The notes beneath the pieces are model-generated. The model had not been told where the DNA came from. It saw nothing but the letters and a program-made list of their open reading frames with translations, and ran no database searches. The position numbers were made by a program, and so were the translations under genes. A stretch of DNA of 48,773 bases, from the NCBI GenBank assembly GCA_002084545.1, contig NBLJ01000027.1:1-48773 (forward strand). The letters are read 5' to 3'. Below, piece by piece: positions 1-9,812 of this stretch (position 1 is its first letter; every line of letters begins with the position of its first letter). The DNA comes from Desulfobacteraceae bacterium 4572_123 (GTDB lineage: Bacteria > Desulfobacterota > Desulfobacteria > Desulfobacterales > 4572-123).

Positions 1-342
1 GAAAAATCGTTGTTGCATTATCTGCCGGAACCAGGCGTGCTGGACGAGTTGACGCATCAACTTATTATGTTTGGTTTTCTTTTTCTTTCGGCCGGTATTA
101 TCACCGGGGCCGTCTGGGCCAATTCCGCCTGGGGCCGTTACTGGGGATGGGATCCCAAGGAGACATGGTCTTTGATTACCTGGTTTGTGTATGCGATGCT
201 GCTGCATGCCAGGCTTATGCACGGCTGGCAGGGTAAAAGAATTGCCTGTCTTTCCATCTTCGGTTTCATGGCGGTTCTGTTTACCTATTTTGGTGTGAAT
301 CTGCTTCCCGGACTGCACAGCTACGGAGCATTGGGGCAGTGA
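1..342 (+). CDS. ccsA: Cytochrome c biogenesis protein CcsA/ResC-type, C-terminal part
   Basis: The reading frame is open from the first base of the window, so the gene starts upstream and only the last 113 residues are seen. The motif WGWDPKETW followed by membrane segments and a His in [10 protein letters not shown] is the haem-handling signature of CcsA/CcmC/ResC proteins. These present haem on the outer face of the cytoplasmic membrane for attachment to CXXCH motifs (system II maturation). The ending with Gly-Leu-His-Ser-Tyr is typical of the family C-terminus. It lies 141 bp before a multihaem cytochrome gene, which fits a maturation role. The family call is firm. The exact name (ccsA, resC or ccsB by nomenclature) is a convention. 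Confidence 0.85.
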   Translation, partial: EKSLLHYLPEPGVLDELTHQLIMFGFLFLSAGIITGAVWANSAWGRYWGWDPKETWSLITWFVYAMLLHARLMHGWQGKRIACLSIFGFMAVLFTYFGVNLLPGLHSYGALGQ

Positions 343-483
343 ATTTTCCTTGACAAAAATGCAATCTACAGGTAAAAATTTTGCGATTATTTTATTGTAT
401 TAACAAAAAAGGATATGGGGCATTTCATTAGCCGGTCACGCAATATTTGCAAGGCATGACAGCGTAACTATTTTTTCTTTTTT

Positions 484-1158
484 GTGACCACATTTGATGA
501 TAAAAACAAAATAGTTGCCGATGAAGCCGGAAACAGCAAACAGGCAGACACTGCAGGATATATTATCCTGTTCTTTTTTATCGGACTTGTTGCAAGTCTT
601 GTCCTTGGATGGGTAATTTACCCGAATCTGCTTTACTCCAAAAAGAGTCAGCCGATAGACTTCAATCATGCGCTGCACATGGAAGAGGTCGACAACGGGT
701 GTGAAAGTTGTCATTTTTTCCGCAAGGACGGTACTTTCTCCGGCGCTCCCACGCTCCAGCAGTGCATTGAATGCCATGAAGAGCCCATGGGAGAAACTAC
801 CGAAGAACTTAAATTCGTGGAAGAATATGTTTCAAAACAGCGTGAAGTGCCATGGCTGATTTATTCGAAACAGCCGGATTGCGTGTTTTTTTCGCATGCG
901 GCCCATGTTCTGGCGGGCAAAATGGATTGCGTTTTCTGTCATGGACATATCGGTGAATCAGAGAGTCTTAAACCCTATCAGGTAAACCGCATAACCGGAT
1001 ATAGCCGCGATATATGGGGAACCAATATCGGCGGTTTTAAAAAAAATTCATGGGACCGGATGAAAATGGATGACTGTTCCGAATGTCATGTCAGGGAAAA
1101 TGTCCGTCAAGCCAGCGTGCAGACGGAAAAGGGCGGGTGCTTTGTCTGCCATAAATAG
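484..1158 (+). CDS. qrcA: QrcA, membrane-anchored multihaem cytochrome c
   Basis: A 224-residue protein with one membrane segment near residues 26-46 and a periplasmic part with five canonical CXXCH haem motifs at about 73-77, 94-98, 149-153, 198-202 and 219-223. QrcA is the cytochrome subunit of the quinone reductase complex Qrc. It takes electrons from the periplasmic type I cytochrome c3 pool, reduced by hydrogenases and formate dehydrogenases. The family has been described as hexahaem in Desulfovibrio. Here I count five standard motifs plus a CVFFSH element at 133-138 that could be a non-standard attachment site. The start at 484 is GTG and no convincing ribosome binding site precedes it, so the exact N-terminus is uncertain. 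It is the first gene of qrcABCD. Confidence 0.88.
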   Translation: MTTFDDKNKIVADEAGNSKQADTAGYIILFFFIGLVASLVLGWVIYPNLLYSKKSQPIDFNHALHMEEVDNGCESCHFFRKDGTFSGAPTLQQCIECHEEPMGETTEELKFVEEYVSKQREVPWLIYSKQPDCVFFSHAAHVLAGKMDCVFCHGHIGESESLKPYQVNRITGYSRDIWGTNIGGFKKNSWDRMKMDDCSECHVRENVRQASVQTEKGGCFVCHK

Positions 1159-1284
1159 CACCGTATAGACGATTTGCTTTTTACCAGGGCCGGTCTCGAA
1201 TCTTAAACGTTTTAAAAATCGGTTCCGCATAAATTTAATACAGATGACAAGCTTGATCCTATTGCGTGTAAGGGGTGTATTTTT

Positions 1285-3510
1285 ATGAAAATAGACCGAA
1301 GAAGTTTTATGGCACTTATGGCTGGCGGGACTGCCGGTACGGCTCTTTCTCCGCTGCCCTGGAAACTCACCGACGATCTGTCTATCTGGACTCAGACATG
1401 GCCCTGGACGCCTGTGCCCGGGGGAGGGCCGGTCAGTACTGTTAATTCCGTGAGTACCCTCTGCTCCGGTGGATGTGGTATCTCGGTCCGCAAGATCGGG
1501 GAGCGGGCCGTCAAGATAGAGGGGATGAAAGGGTATCCCGGAAGTGACGGCGGAGTGTGCAACCTCTGTTTATCCGGACTTCAGCTTCTTTATGGCCCGA
1601 CCCGTATCAAGACGCCCCTGAAACGAACAGGAAAAAGGGGCCAGGGTAAATGGCAGGTAATTTCGTGGGATGAGGCCATTGCCGAAGTCGGCGGACAACT
1701 AGACAAGATTCGATCGGAAAGGCAGCCACATAAAATTGCCTGTATCAGCGGTTCGGGCCAGGGAACTGTGCCGCATCTGCTTCAAAGATTCATGAAAGTG
1801 TATGGATCGCCTAATTTCTTTTGCACACCCTCCATGGCAGATAGTTACCGGCTCACCCTGAAGATGATGCACGGTGTTCCGGCAACAGTCGGATTTGATA
1901 TTGAAAATGCGGATTTTGTGTTGAGTTTCGGCAGCGGAATCATTGACGGCTGGGGCCAATCTGCACGGATGTTCAAGGCTAAAAGCCGCCTGGAGGATAA
2001 TAAGGGGACGCTGATTCAGATCGAACCACGGCTTTCCAGTACGGCTGCCAAGGCGAATCAATGGATACCGGTGAACCCCGGTACGGAATCAATCCTGGCC
2101 CTTGGAATCGCCGGTGTGATCATCAATGAATCTCTGTATCATAAAAAATTTATAAAAAATTTTTCATCCGGGTTTGATCAATTCGGGCAGTATGTTACGG
2201 CCAATTTTGAAGCCGGTGATGTAGCCCTGCAAACCGGCGTTGAAAAATCGAAAATCATTGCGCTGGCAAGAAAGTTTGCGCGGGCCTCAAAACCCCTGGC
2301 TCTTTGCGGTAAGGGACAGGGAACAACACCCGGCGGTATGGGCGAGTTTGTCGCCACGCATGCCCTGAACGCCCTGGTCGGGAACATCAACAGGGATGGA
2401 GGGGTGTGGGCCGTGCCTGAACCGGACTACATTCAGTGGCCTACTCCCCAGATAGATGATATCGCCCGCAATGGATTAAAGCAGGGCCGGATCGATGGTG
2501 CGGGCAGCCGGGAATATCCCTATGCCGACAGTCTTCCGGACCGTCTTCCCGGGGTGCTCAACTCGGGTCCCGACGCCGCACTTGAAGTGCTGCTTGTTTC
2601 AGGGGCGGACCCTTATTATACAATGCCGTCCAGCCAGAAAGTCAAAGAGGCTTTTGGTAAAATTCCGTTGATTGTCAGTTTTTCGCCATGGATGAATGAA
2701 ACCGCGGCAAATTCCGATATCATTCTTCCGGATCATGCCCACCTTGAACGATATCTTGATATTCCAACGCCGCCGGGAGCCCACAAGCCTGTAGTCGGCC
2801 TTTCCAGACCCGTGGTCGCACCTATGTTTGATACCCGGCATGTCGGAGACGCTTTGATCATGCTGGCCAATGCAGTGGGCGGCCCTTTGGCCGATGCGTT
2901 TTCATGGGATGATTACCAGGCCTGCCTGAAGGACACCATGGCTGATAAATGGCAAGCCCTGGTTGAGAAAGGGTTTTGGTCGGATACTGATTACACGCCG
3001 CCTGCGTGGAAGCATTCCTTCAAGACCGATTCAAAAAAGTTTGAATTTGTCAGTGAAAAAATCAGTTTGAAATCACTGTTTGCAAGGATTGCGCCCGAAG
3101 GCGATAAAAAAGCATTTCCCCTGATCCTTATCCCGTATGATACCATGCGTCTTGCAAACGGTGCGATAGGTGATCCGCCATTTGTCATCAAAACAGTATC
3201 GGATACCATATTAAAGGGGCAGGATATTCTGGTTGAAATAAATCCTGCAACAGCCAAATCACTCGGCTTGTCCGAGGGGAAATATGCGAAGCTGAGCACG
3301 CCGGTGGGGCAGGTAAGGGTTAAAGTACATCTGTTTGACGGTATCATGCCGGAGCTGATTGCCATGCCCAGGGGGCTGGGACATACAGCTTATGATAACT
3401 ACCTGGCGAATAAAGGTGCAAATGTCAATGCTCTTATCGGTCCGATCGAGGATCCTGTTTCAGGCATGAATGCCGCCTGGGGAATACGCGCCAATCTGGT
3501 AAAAGCCTAA
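1285..3510 (+). CDS. qrcB: QrcB, molybdopterin-oxidoreductase-like subunit of Qrc
   Basis: A 741-residue protein of the molybdopterin oxidoreductase superfamily, with a twin-arginine type leader (MKIDRRSFMALM) that places it in the periplasm. Near the N-terminus C60-x3-C64 and C92-x2-C95 can supply a [4Fe-4S] cluster. The remaining sequence shows the usual family landmarks, such as the GNINRDGG region and the C-terminal dinucleotide-binding-like domain around IAMPRGLGHTAY. In characterised Qrc complexes this subunit lacks a bound molybdenum cofactor and serves as an electron-transfer and structural subunit. That is family knowledge and is not visible here. It lies between qrcA and qrcC with short spacing, in one operon. 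Confidence 0.88.
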   Translation: MKIDRRSFMALMAGGTAGTALSPLPWKLTDDLSIWTQTWPWTPVPGGGPVSTVNSVSTLCSGGCGISVRKIGERAVKIEGMKGYPGSDGGVCNLCLSGLQLLYGPTRIKTPLKRTGKRGQGKWQVISWDEAIAEVGGQLDKIRSERQPHKIACISGSGQGTVPHLLQRFMKVYGSPNFFCTPSMADSYRLTLKMMHGVPATVGFDIENADFVLSFGSGIIDGWGQSARMFKAKSRLEDNKGTLIQIEPRLSSTAAKANQWIPVNPGTESILALGIAGVIINESLYHKKFIKNFSSGFDQFGQYVTANFEAGDVALQTGVEKSKIIALARKFARASKPLALCGKGQGTTPGGMGEFVATHALNALVGNINRDGGVWAVPEPDYIQWPTPQIDDIARNGLKQGRIDGAGSREYPYADSLPDRLPGVLNSGPDAALEVLLVSGADPYYTMPSSQKVKEAFGKIPLIVSFSPWMNETAANSDIILPDHAHLERYLDIPTPPGAHKPVVGLSRPVVAPMFDTRHVGDALIMLANAVGGPLADAFSWDDYQACLKDTMADKWQALVEKGFWSDTDYTPPAWKHSFKTDSKKFEFVSEKISLKSLFARIAPEGDKKAFPLILIPYDTMRLANGAIGDPPFVIKTVSDTILKGQDILVEINPATAKSLGLSEGKYAKLSTPVGQVRVKVHLFDGIMPELIAMPRGLGHTAYDNYLANKGANVNALIGPIEDPVSGMNAAWGIRANLVKA

Positions 3511-3529
3511 CTTATGATATGAGGTTCTG

Positions 3530-4348
3530 ATGAAACAAGGACACGACCTGGTCAAAAAATATGGAATGGTCATCGATTTGGACAAATGCACCGGCTGCGG
3601 CGCCTGCATGGTTGCCTGTATGTCTGAAAATAATGTTCCTTTCAAGGAGGATGAATCCAATAAACTGGACAGCATTACCTGGATGCGGGTCTATAAGTTA
3701 ACCAATGGAAAAGCCTATCCGGACACCGAGATCTGCTATCTGCCGCGTCCCTGCCAGCATTGTGAAGGGCATCATGGGCATGCGCCCTGTGTGTCCGTCT
3801 GTCCGGCGACTGCCACGGATTATGACGGGGAGACCGGGATTGTGAGTCAGATCTATACCCGCTGCTTCGGTTGCCGGTACTGCATGGCTGCCTGTCCCTA
3901 TCATGCCCGTTATTTTAACTGGTGGGATCCGGTCTGGCCCGAGGGTATGGAAAAAAGCCTGAACCCCAATGTTTCGCCGCGAATGCGCGGTGTAGTGGAA
4001 AAATGCAGCCTCTGTTTTCACCGCTACCAGCAGGCCAGGGACAAAGCAATTTATGAGGGGCGGTCCGAGGTTGCGGAAGAGGAATATCAGACGGCCTGCA
4101 CGCAGGCCTGTCCCGCCGGTGCCATCACCTTCGGTGATCTGAACAACCCGAAGCATGCCGTACATAAGATCGTTTTGCCGGATAACAAACATGGCGGACG
4201 TCCAAAAAATCCGCACGCTTTCCGTCTCCTCGAAAAATTGGGTACCAACCCTAAAATTTATTATATGTCGAGTCGTGAATGGGTCAGGCGAGCCGGTGAT
4301 AATTATTTGGCCGGCGAGCCAGGCAAAAAGACGGCAAGTCACGGCTGA
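3530..4348 (+). CDS. qrcC: QrcC, iron-sulfur protein of Qrc
   Basis: A 272-residue protein of the NrfC/DmsB type with four cysteine clusters: C20/23/26/30, C75/78/87/91, C112/115/118/122 and C159/162/190/194. These would bind three to four iron-sulfur clusters that carry electrons from QrcA/QrcB to the membrane subunit. There is no signal peptide, so it would be exported together with Tat-dependent QrcB, as is usual for this family. It starts 19 bp after qrcB, with a GAGG-type ribosome binding site just before ATG, and is followed by qrcD. Both the cysteine pattern and the operon order match qrcC. Confidence 0.9.
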   Translation: MKQGHDLVKKYGMVIDLDKCTGCGACMVACMSENNVPFKEDESNKLDSITWMRVYKLTNGKAYPDTEICYLPRPCQHCEGHHGHAPCVSVCPATATDYDGETGIVSQIYTRCFGCRYCMAACPYHARYFNWWDPVWPEGMEKSLNPNVSPRMRGVVEKCSLCFHRYQQARDKAIYEGRSEVAEEEYQTACTQACPAGAITFGDLNNPKHAVHKIVLPDNKHGGRPKNPHAFRLLEKLGTNPKIYYMSSREWVRRAGDNYLAGEPGKKTASHG

Positions 4349-4404
4349 AAGCTATTTGTGGAAATATTTAAAAGCAATGAAACAGATTTAGGAGCATAAC
4401 GCAT

Positions 4405-5724
4405 ATGGATTCTGCATTAATACCCAGGGGGGTCAAACGTTGTCCTATATGGCAATTCGCATTAGGACTTGGTATAGCCGGCATCATACTGCTGTGGGGT
4501 GTCTATGCCATGCTGCTTTGCTGGTTCAAGGGTCTGAATCAGACCAATATGAATGATTATTATGGATTTGCCCTGTGGATCTGGGCTGATCTGGCGGTCA
4601 TTGCACTGGGTGGCGGGGCTTTTTTTACCGGTTTTTTAAGATATCTCGTCGGCAAGGATGAATTGAAAAACATCATCAATTTTACCGTTGTAATCGGTTT
4701 TATCTGCTATAGTTCTGCGCTTCTGATCCTGGCCATAGACGTGGGGCAGCCTCTGAGGAGCTGGTTTATTTTCTGGCACGCCAATGTACATTCCATGCTT
4801 ACGGAAGTGGCTTTTTGTCTCTCCTGCTATTTTGCCGTTCTGACAATCGAATATATTCCGCTTATTCTTGAAAACCGTCAGATCGACAAGGTACCGTTTT
4901 TTCACAACCTGGGGCACAATATGCATGAAATTATGGCGATATTTGCCGCCACGGGAGCTTTTTTGTCCTTTTTTCACCAAGGCTCTTTAGGAGGCGTCTC
5001 CGGCGTGCTTTTCGGCCGGCCCTTTGCCGTGAGGGAGGGGGTGCTGATCTGGCCCTGGACCTTCTTTTTATTTACCTGGTCGGCGGCTGCCTACGGCCCC
5101 TGTTTTACGTTGCTGGTTACCCGGATAACCGAAGTAATTTCCGGAAAAAAGCTGGTCAAGGAAAATGTCATTCAGTTGCTGGCGAAAATTTCCGGATGGA
5201 TGATCGGGACTTATATTCTTGCCAAAATCATCGATACCTGGTATTGGGCAACGGTTACAGCCCCGGCCAGGGGATTTTCGCTTATGGATTTCTATTCCAA
5301 TAACAGTCTTTACGGTATATGGATACTGGTTCTGGAAATAGTTGTATGCGGCATTGTGCCCGCGGCGATTCTCATGACCAGGGCCGGACGGCGTAATCCC
5401 ACGGCCAGACTGGCAGCCTTTGCTCTCGGTGTGATTGGAGTCAGCCTGAATCGATGGGTGATGGTTTTGCAGACCATGGCAGTCCCTGTTATGACCTTTG
5501 ATACCTGGCATCTTTACTATCCAAGCTGGCAGGAAGTGGCGACCACGATTTTACCGGTGGCCTATGGCGTTATCCTTATTATGATTTCTTTTCGCTATCT
5601 GCCCATATTTCCGCAGGAAGCCGAACTGAATCCTATTGTCACCCCGGATCATCAAACCGGGGAATCCGTTTCCGACCAAGTGCCGGCTGCTGCGGCACAG
5701 GACTTAAGCCCGGCTGAATCCTAA
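4405..5724 (+). CDS. qrcD: QrcD, NrfD/PsrC-type integral membrane subunit of Qrc
   Basis: A 439-residue, strongly hydrophobic protein with about ten predicted membrane spans, of the NrfD family. It holds the menaquinone site of the Qrc complex and couples quinone reduction to proton uptake. The N-terminal segment with GLGIAGIILLWGVYAML, the internal HNLGHNMHE region and the long C-terminal spans fit NrfD-like subunits. A polar Pro/Ala/Glu-rich tail ends the protein. The start at 4405 follows an AGGAGC ribosome binding site. It ends 24 bp before a small membrane protein gene, which probably belongs to the same transcript. Confidence 0.88.
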   Translation: MDSALIPRGVKRCPIWQFALGLGIAGIILLWGVYAMLLCWFKGLNQTNMNDYYGFALWIWADLAVIALGGGAFFTGFLRYLVGKDELKNIINFTVVIGFICYSSALLILAIDVGQPLRSWFIFWHANVHSMLTEVAFCLSCYFAVLTIEYIPLILENRQIDKVPFFHNLGHNMHEIMAIFAATGAFLSFFHQGSLGGVSGVLFGRPFAVREGVLIWPWTFFLFTWSAAAYGPCFTLLVTRITEVISGKKLVKENVIQLLAKISGWMIGTYILAKIIDTWYWATVTAPARGFSLMDFYSNNSLYGIWILVLEIVVCGIVPAAILMTRAGRRNPTARLAAFALGVIGVSLNRWVMVLQTMAVPVMTFDTWHLYYPSWQEVATTILPVAYGVILIMISFRYLPIFPQEAELNPIVTPDHQTGESVSDQVPAAAAQDLSPAES

Positions 5725-5748
5725 TCCGGCAGGCAGGGAGGACTTGAT

Positions 5749-5907
5749 ATGTTTCCGTTTTCGTTTGAGTGGATATGGGATATGAGTCACATGGTATTTC
5801 ATGGCGGTTTGTGGTACGCCCTTGGCATTATAGGACTCGGAATGACCTATTGTGTTATCAAGGCTGCAGTTGACACCGCCGGAGGAAAAGACGGCCGGCA
5901 TCACTGA
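5749..5907 (+). CDS. Small membrane protein (52 aa) in the qrc operon
   Basis: A short frame coding for 52 residues, starting with ATG at 5749 after a clear AGGGAGGA ribosome binding site. The protein begins MFPFSFEWIWDMSHMVFHGG, continues with one hydrophobic span (LWYALGIIGLGMTYCVI) and ends in a short polar tail with two histidines. It sits between qrcD and the operon terminator. The ribosome binding site, a compact membrane protein composition and the tight position all support a real gene. I do not recognise a named family. An accessory or assembly subunit of Qrc is an inference from position only. Confidence 0.65.
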   Translation: MFPFSFEWIWDMSHMVFHGGLWYALGIIGLGMTYCVIKAAVDTAGGKDGRHH

Positions 5908-5932
5908 TTGATTTGCCGGTTTTATTTTTTTT

Positions 5933-5975
5933 TAAGCGCCTGCCACATGACTTCATGGGGCGGCGCTTTTTATTT
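5933..5975 (+). terminator. Rho-independent terminator after the qrc operon
   Basis: A hairpin with outer arms AAGCGCC and GGCGCTT, extended by inner pairing around CATGACTTCATG, is followed by a T-rich run (ctttttatttt). It lies 27 bp after the small membrane protein gene and 70 bp before murA, so it separates the qrc transcript from murA. Confidence 0.8.
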
Positions 5976-6046
5976 TAACCGGTAAGGACAAACAAGATCA
6001 AAAATCATTTGATTAACCCCCATATACTACGAGAATTGTATCAATA

Positions 6047-7300
6047 ATGGATAAAATTATCGTTAAAGGCGGCCACAGGCTTTGCGGCAATGTGAAAATC
6101 AGCGGGGCCAAGAATGCAGCCTTGCCCATCATTATTGCATCTTTGCTTAACGATGGATGGAATACTTTTCACAATGTCCCGCAATTAATGGATATCGAAA
6201 GCACAAAGCTGCTTCTGGAGAACCTGGGCGCCCAGGTTGAAACCAGCGGCCATACGGTCCGCGTCAACGCCGCCGGCCTTTCCAGGCATGAGGCCCCGTA
6301 TGACCTGGTTCGAAAAATGCGTGCGTCAATCCTAGTCTTGGGCCCACTTCTGGCCCGTTTGAAAAAAACCAGGGTATCCCTGCCCGGCGGTTGTGCCATA
6401 GGCGCACGCCCCATAAACCTTCACTTAAAGGGGCTGGAGCATCTCGGTGCAAAAATTGGATTGGAGCACGGATATGTCGAAGCAGCAGCTCAAGAGTTAA
6501 TCGGTAATGAAATTTATTTTGATATGCCAAGTGTTACCGGCACTGAAAATCTTATGATGGCCGCTGTTCTGGCAAAGGGCGAAACCGTGCTGCGCAATGC
6601 TGCGCGGGAACCCGAAATTACCGCCCTGGCACAGGTTTTATGCATGATGGGCGCAAAAATTAAAGGGGCTGGAACGTCCATTATCACCATTTATGGGGTT
6701 GATTCCCTTGCACCGGTTACGGCGACCATTATCCCAGACCGTATCGAGGCCGGTACATTCATGGCCGCCGCGGCCATCACCGGTGGAGATGTTACCCTGA
6801 CCGATTGCCGGCCCGATCATGTGGGCGGCATCATCCATAAGCTGAAAATGACCGGTGCCGACATAACAGTGAGCGGGAACACCATTCACATCGTCGGACC
6901 CGAGCGAATTGGCAGCGTTGATCTCAAAACATTACCCTATCCGGGTTTTCCCACGGATATGCAGGCACAGTTCATGGTGCTGATGTCGGTAGCACGGGGG
7001 CTCAGTATTATTTCCGAAACCATATTTGAGAATCGCTTTATTCATGTCAGTGAACTCAGGCGCATGGGTGCCGACATCACCGTATCCGGCAATACCGCCA
7101 TGGTGAAGGGGGTTCCTTTACTTTCCGGTGCGCCGGTAATGGCTACCGATCTTCGTGCCAGTGCTTCTTTAATTCTTGCCGGTCTGGCAGCAGCCAATAC
7201 CACTGAAATCAACCGTGTGTATCATCTGGATCGAGGATATGAAGCCCTGGTGGAAAAATTTTCAGGTCTGGGTGCGAATATAAGGCGAGTTAAAAATTAA
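6047..7300 (+). CDS. murA: UDP-N-acetylglucosamine 1-carboxyvinyltransferase
   Basis: A 417-residue enzyme of full family length that transfers enolpyruvate from PEP to UDP-GlcNAc, the first committed step of peptidoglycan synthesis, in the cytoplasm. The N-terminal [10 protein letters not shown] motif (Lys22 and Asn23 type catalytic residues) and the loop [14 protein letters not shown] with the catalytic Cys at residue 116 are present. The two-domain inside-out barrel repeats (GADITVSGN appears twice) are also visible. It is the first gene after the qrc terminator and has its own upstream region. It is a housekeeping gene with no oddities. Confidence 0.95.
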   Translation: MDKIIVKGGHRLCGNVKISGAKNAALPIIIASLLNDGWNTFHNVPQLMDIESTKLLLENLGAQVETSGHTVRVNAAGLSRHEAPYDLVRKMRASILVLGPLLARLKKTRVSLPGGCAIGARPINLHLKGLEHLGAKIGLEHGYVEAAAQELIGNEIYFDMPSVTGTENLMMAAVLAKGETVLRNAAREPEITALAQVLCMMGAKIKGAGTSIITIYGVDSLAPVTATIIPDRIEAGTFMAAAAITGGDVTLTDCRPDHVGGIIHKLKMTGADITVSGNTIHIVGPERIGSVDLKTLPYPGFPTDMQAQFMVLMSVARGLSIISETIFENRFIHVSELRRMGADITVSGNTAMVKGVPLLSGAPVMATDLRASASLILAGLAAANTTEINRVYHLDRGYEALVEKFSGLGANIRRVKN

Positions 7301-7344
7301 GGAGATTTTCAAGGTCTCAAAAAGGTTTAAACAGAAACTTTTTC

Positions 7345-9807
7345 ATGATGACCGATAAAAAATATCATCGTCCCATCCTGCCGCTGCTGATCGCCATGAT
7401 GGCTGGGATATCGCTTGGAGCAGCCCTGCCCGGGCATGCAGTGATTGCCTGGACGGTCATCTCTGTTTGCATGGTCACAGTAGCGTGGATTTTTTTTTAT
7501 GCCGGAGGCAAACCGGGGCTGCCGGTGGTATCTGTTCCCGCCATTGCCACTGGCACCTCGCTGGTTCTTTTTCTTGCACTGGGGTATCTTGCCATCGGGC
7601 ACTGGACAGCGCCCGCATTTCCCGATAATCATGTCAAACATTTCAGTGATAATCATTATCGGCGGATTTCAGGTACCATAGTCAGTCGCCCGGTAATTCG
7701 TTCTTACGCAAGAAAATTTGTTTTATCAGCTCGATCTCTCACGAGAGACGACCGCTGTTTCCCGGTTACCGGAAAAATCAGGGTAACGGTAGGCGGACAT
7801 GGACCGGACCTGGCTGTCGGCGATATCATATCTTTTCGGGGAAAACTCAAATCCCTTCACAATTTTAACAATCCCGGTGGATTCAACTACCGGGGATATA
7901 TGGCTTTGCAAAAAATATGGTGCAGTACTTATACCCGCGGAAAAAATATTGTTCTGCTGGATACCGCCCCATCTCAAAGCGTAGGGTTGTCCCTTATCCG
8001 TATGCGCGAAAGACTTGCCCGGTTTATTGATGAATCGGTTCAGGAGCGTTCAGGGTCGATATTAAAGGCTCTGCTGATTGGAGATCGGTCAGGTATTACC
8101 GACACTGTCCGCAATATATTCAATCGGGCCGGCGTGGGGCACCTGCTGGCCATATCCGGCCTGCATATCGGTATTGTTGCAACTGTCGCCTTTTATCTTT
8201 TCAAGCACCTGCTATCTTTCTGGCCCTTTTTTCTTCGGCGTGCATGGACTAAAAAAGGTGCGGCACTGCTGTCCATGCTTCCGGTCATCGGTTATGCGCT
8301 AATTGCCGGAATGTCGCCCTCCACTCAGCGTGCCGTTATTATGATCTGCGTTTTTTTAATGACATTCTGGGTTGAACGTGAACAGGACCCGCTCAACACA
8401 CTGGCAATAGCAGCATGCCTGATTCTCATCTGTTTTCCGCCGGCCCTTTTTTCGATCTCGTTCCAGCTTTCTTTTACCGCCGTACTTGCCATCATACTGG
8501 GGTTGCCTTTTTTCAGGCTGCCCGAAACGGTGAATATCAGGCCCTGGTACCGGATTATGCGTAAAATGGCTGTTTTTTTCGGGGTTACCCTTATAGCAAT
8601 TCTCGGTACTTTGCCGTTGACCCTCTATTATTTTAACCAGGTATCCTTGATGGGGTTGCTTGCCAACTGGATCGCCGTTCCTTTGATTGGCTTTATGGTT
8701 GTGCCCCTGGGGTTGACGTCCCTTTGTTTTTATCCATTCACTCCCCAGATAGCCTCCATGGGAATAGATGCCGCCGGAATTATATTGGGAAAGGCCCTTT
8801 ATTTCCTTGAGTTGATTGCCGGGCTGCCCTTTGCCGCCGTCAGAACTATAACTCCATCGATAGTTGAGATCGGTTGTTATTATATTTTTTTTCTGGCTGT
8901 TTTCAACATGCGGTCGGGCAGGTGGGCCAAGGCAATGGCGATGATAGCTCTTTTCACTCTTGGAGCGGATATCACATATTGGGCCCATGAACGGTTTCGG
9001 CGAAATGATTTTAGAACGACAATCATCGATGTGGGTCAGGGCAGTGCGGCCTTGCTCGAGTTTCCCCGCGGCTATTGCATGCTGATAGATGGCGGAGGGT
9101 TCAGCGATAACAGCAGTTTTGATGTAGGTGAAAAAATAATCGCTCCTTTTTTATGGAGCCGGAAGATAAAAACCATAGAGACGATTGTACTCTCGCACCC
9201 CAATTCGGATCATTTAAACGGTTTATTGTATATCGCAGGGCAGTTTAATGTAAAGAATGTGTGGTCGAATCATCAGGCGGCAAAAACAATGGGATATGCG
9301 CGGTTCACGGAAATCATTGAAACCAATAGTATCCAGTGGCCTGATTTCGGGGATATCCCCCGCACAAGCATGGTGAACGGCGTAAAAGTTCAAATACTAT
9401 ACCCGCCCGAGGATTTTATGGATGACCGGCTCACCTGGAGAAATTTGAACAACAACTCACTTGTTCTGCGTTGCGCGTATGGATCAAAATCGATTCTTTT
9501 TCCAGGGGATATTGAAGCACCGGCCGAAAAAGAGTTGGTCGGGATTTATGGCGCAGACCTTGAGTCATCCGTCCTGGTGGCTCCTCATCACGGCAGTAAA
9601 ACTTCAAGTACCGACATGTTGCTTGTAAAAACAGATCCAGACGCCGTGGTGATATCGGCGGGATGGAACAATCGATTTCATTTTCCTCACCAAGCGGTCC
9701 TGAAAAAATATCAAACCCGCGGATGCAGAATTTATCGAACGGATCTAAACGGGGCCGTCACCATAACCACCGATGGCCGCATGCTCGATATTGATCCGTT
9801 TATTTGA
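7345..9807 (+). CDS. comEC: DNA internalization-related competence protein ComEC/Rec2
   Basis: An 820-residue three-part protein. The N-terminal region has membrane spans and an OB-like part (DUF4131 type, about residues 1-200). The central competence domain has many spans and the motif GVGHLLAISGLHIG (about 260-275). The C-terminal metallo-beta-lactamase-like domain (about 550-820) has SHPNSDHLNG and PHHGSK motifs. ComEC forms the inner-membrane channel for single-stranded DNA uptake. The nuclease-like C-terminal domain is thought to process the incoming strand. It starts 44 bp after murA and ends convergently, five bases from the stop codon of the next gene. Confidence 0.92.
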   Translation: MMTDKKYHRPILPLLIAMMAGISLGAALPGHAVIAWTVISVCMVTVAWIFFYAGGKPGLPVVSVPAIATGTSLVLFLALGYLAIGHWTAPAFPDNHVKHFSDNHYRRISGTIVSRPVIRSYARKFVLSARSLTRDDRCFPVTGKIRVTVGGHGPDLAVGDIISFRGKLKSLHNFNNPGGFNYRGYMALQKIWCSTYTRGKNIVLLDTAPSQSVGLSLIRMRERLARFIDESVQERSGSILKALLIGDRSGITDTVRNIFNRAGVGHLLAISGLHIGIVATVAFYLFKHLLSFWPFFLRRAWTKKGAALLSMLPVIGYALIAGMSPSTQRAVIMICVFLMTFWVEREQDPLNTLAIAACLILICFPPALFSISFQLSFTAVLAIILGLPFFRLPETVNIRPWYRIMRKMAVFFGVTLIAILGTLPLTLYYFNQVSLMGLLANWIAVPLIGFMVVPLGLTSLCFYPFTPQIASMGIDAAGIILGKALYFLELIAGLPFAAVRTITPSIVEIGCYYIFFLAVFNMRSGRWAKAMAMIALFTLGADITYWAHERFRRNDFRTTIIDVGQGSAALLEFPRGYCMLIDGGGFSDNSSFDVGEKIIAPFLWSRKIKTIETIVLSHPNSDHLNGLLYIAGQFNVKNVWSNHQAAKTMGYARFTEIIETNSIQWPDFGDIPRTSMVNGVKVQILYPPEDFMDDRLTWRNLNNNSLVLRCAYGSKSILFPGDIEAPAEKELVGIYGADLESSVLVAPHHGSKTSSTDMLLVKTDPDAVVISAGWNNRFHFPHQAVLKKYQTRGCRIYRTDLNGAVTITTDGRMLDIDPFI

Positions 9808-9812
9808 ATTGA

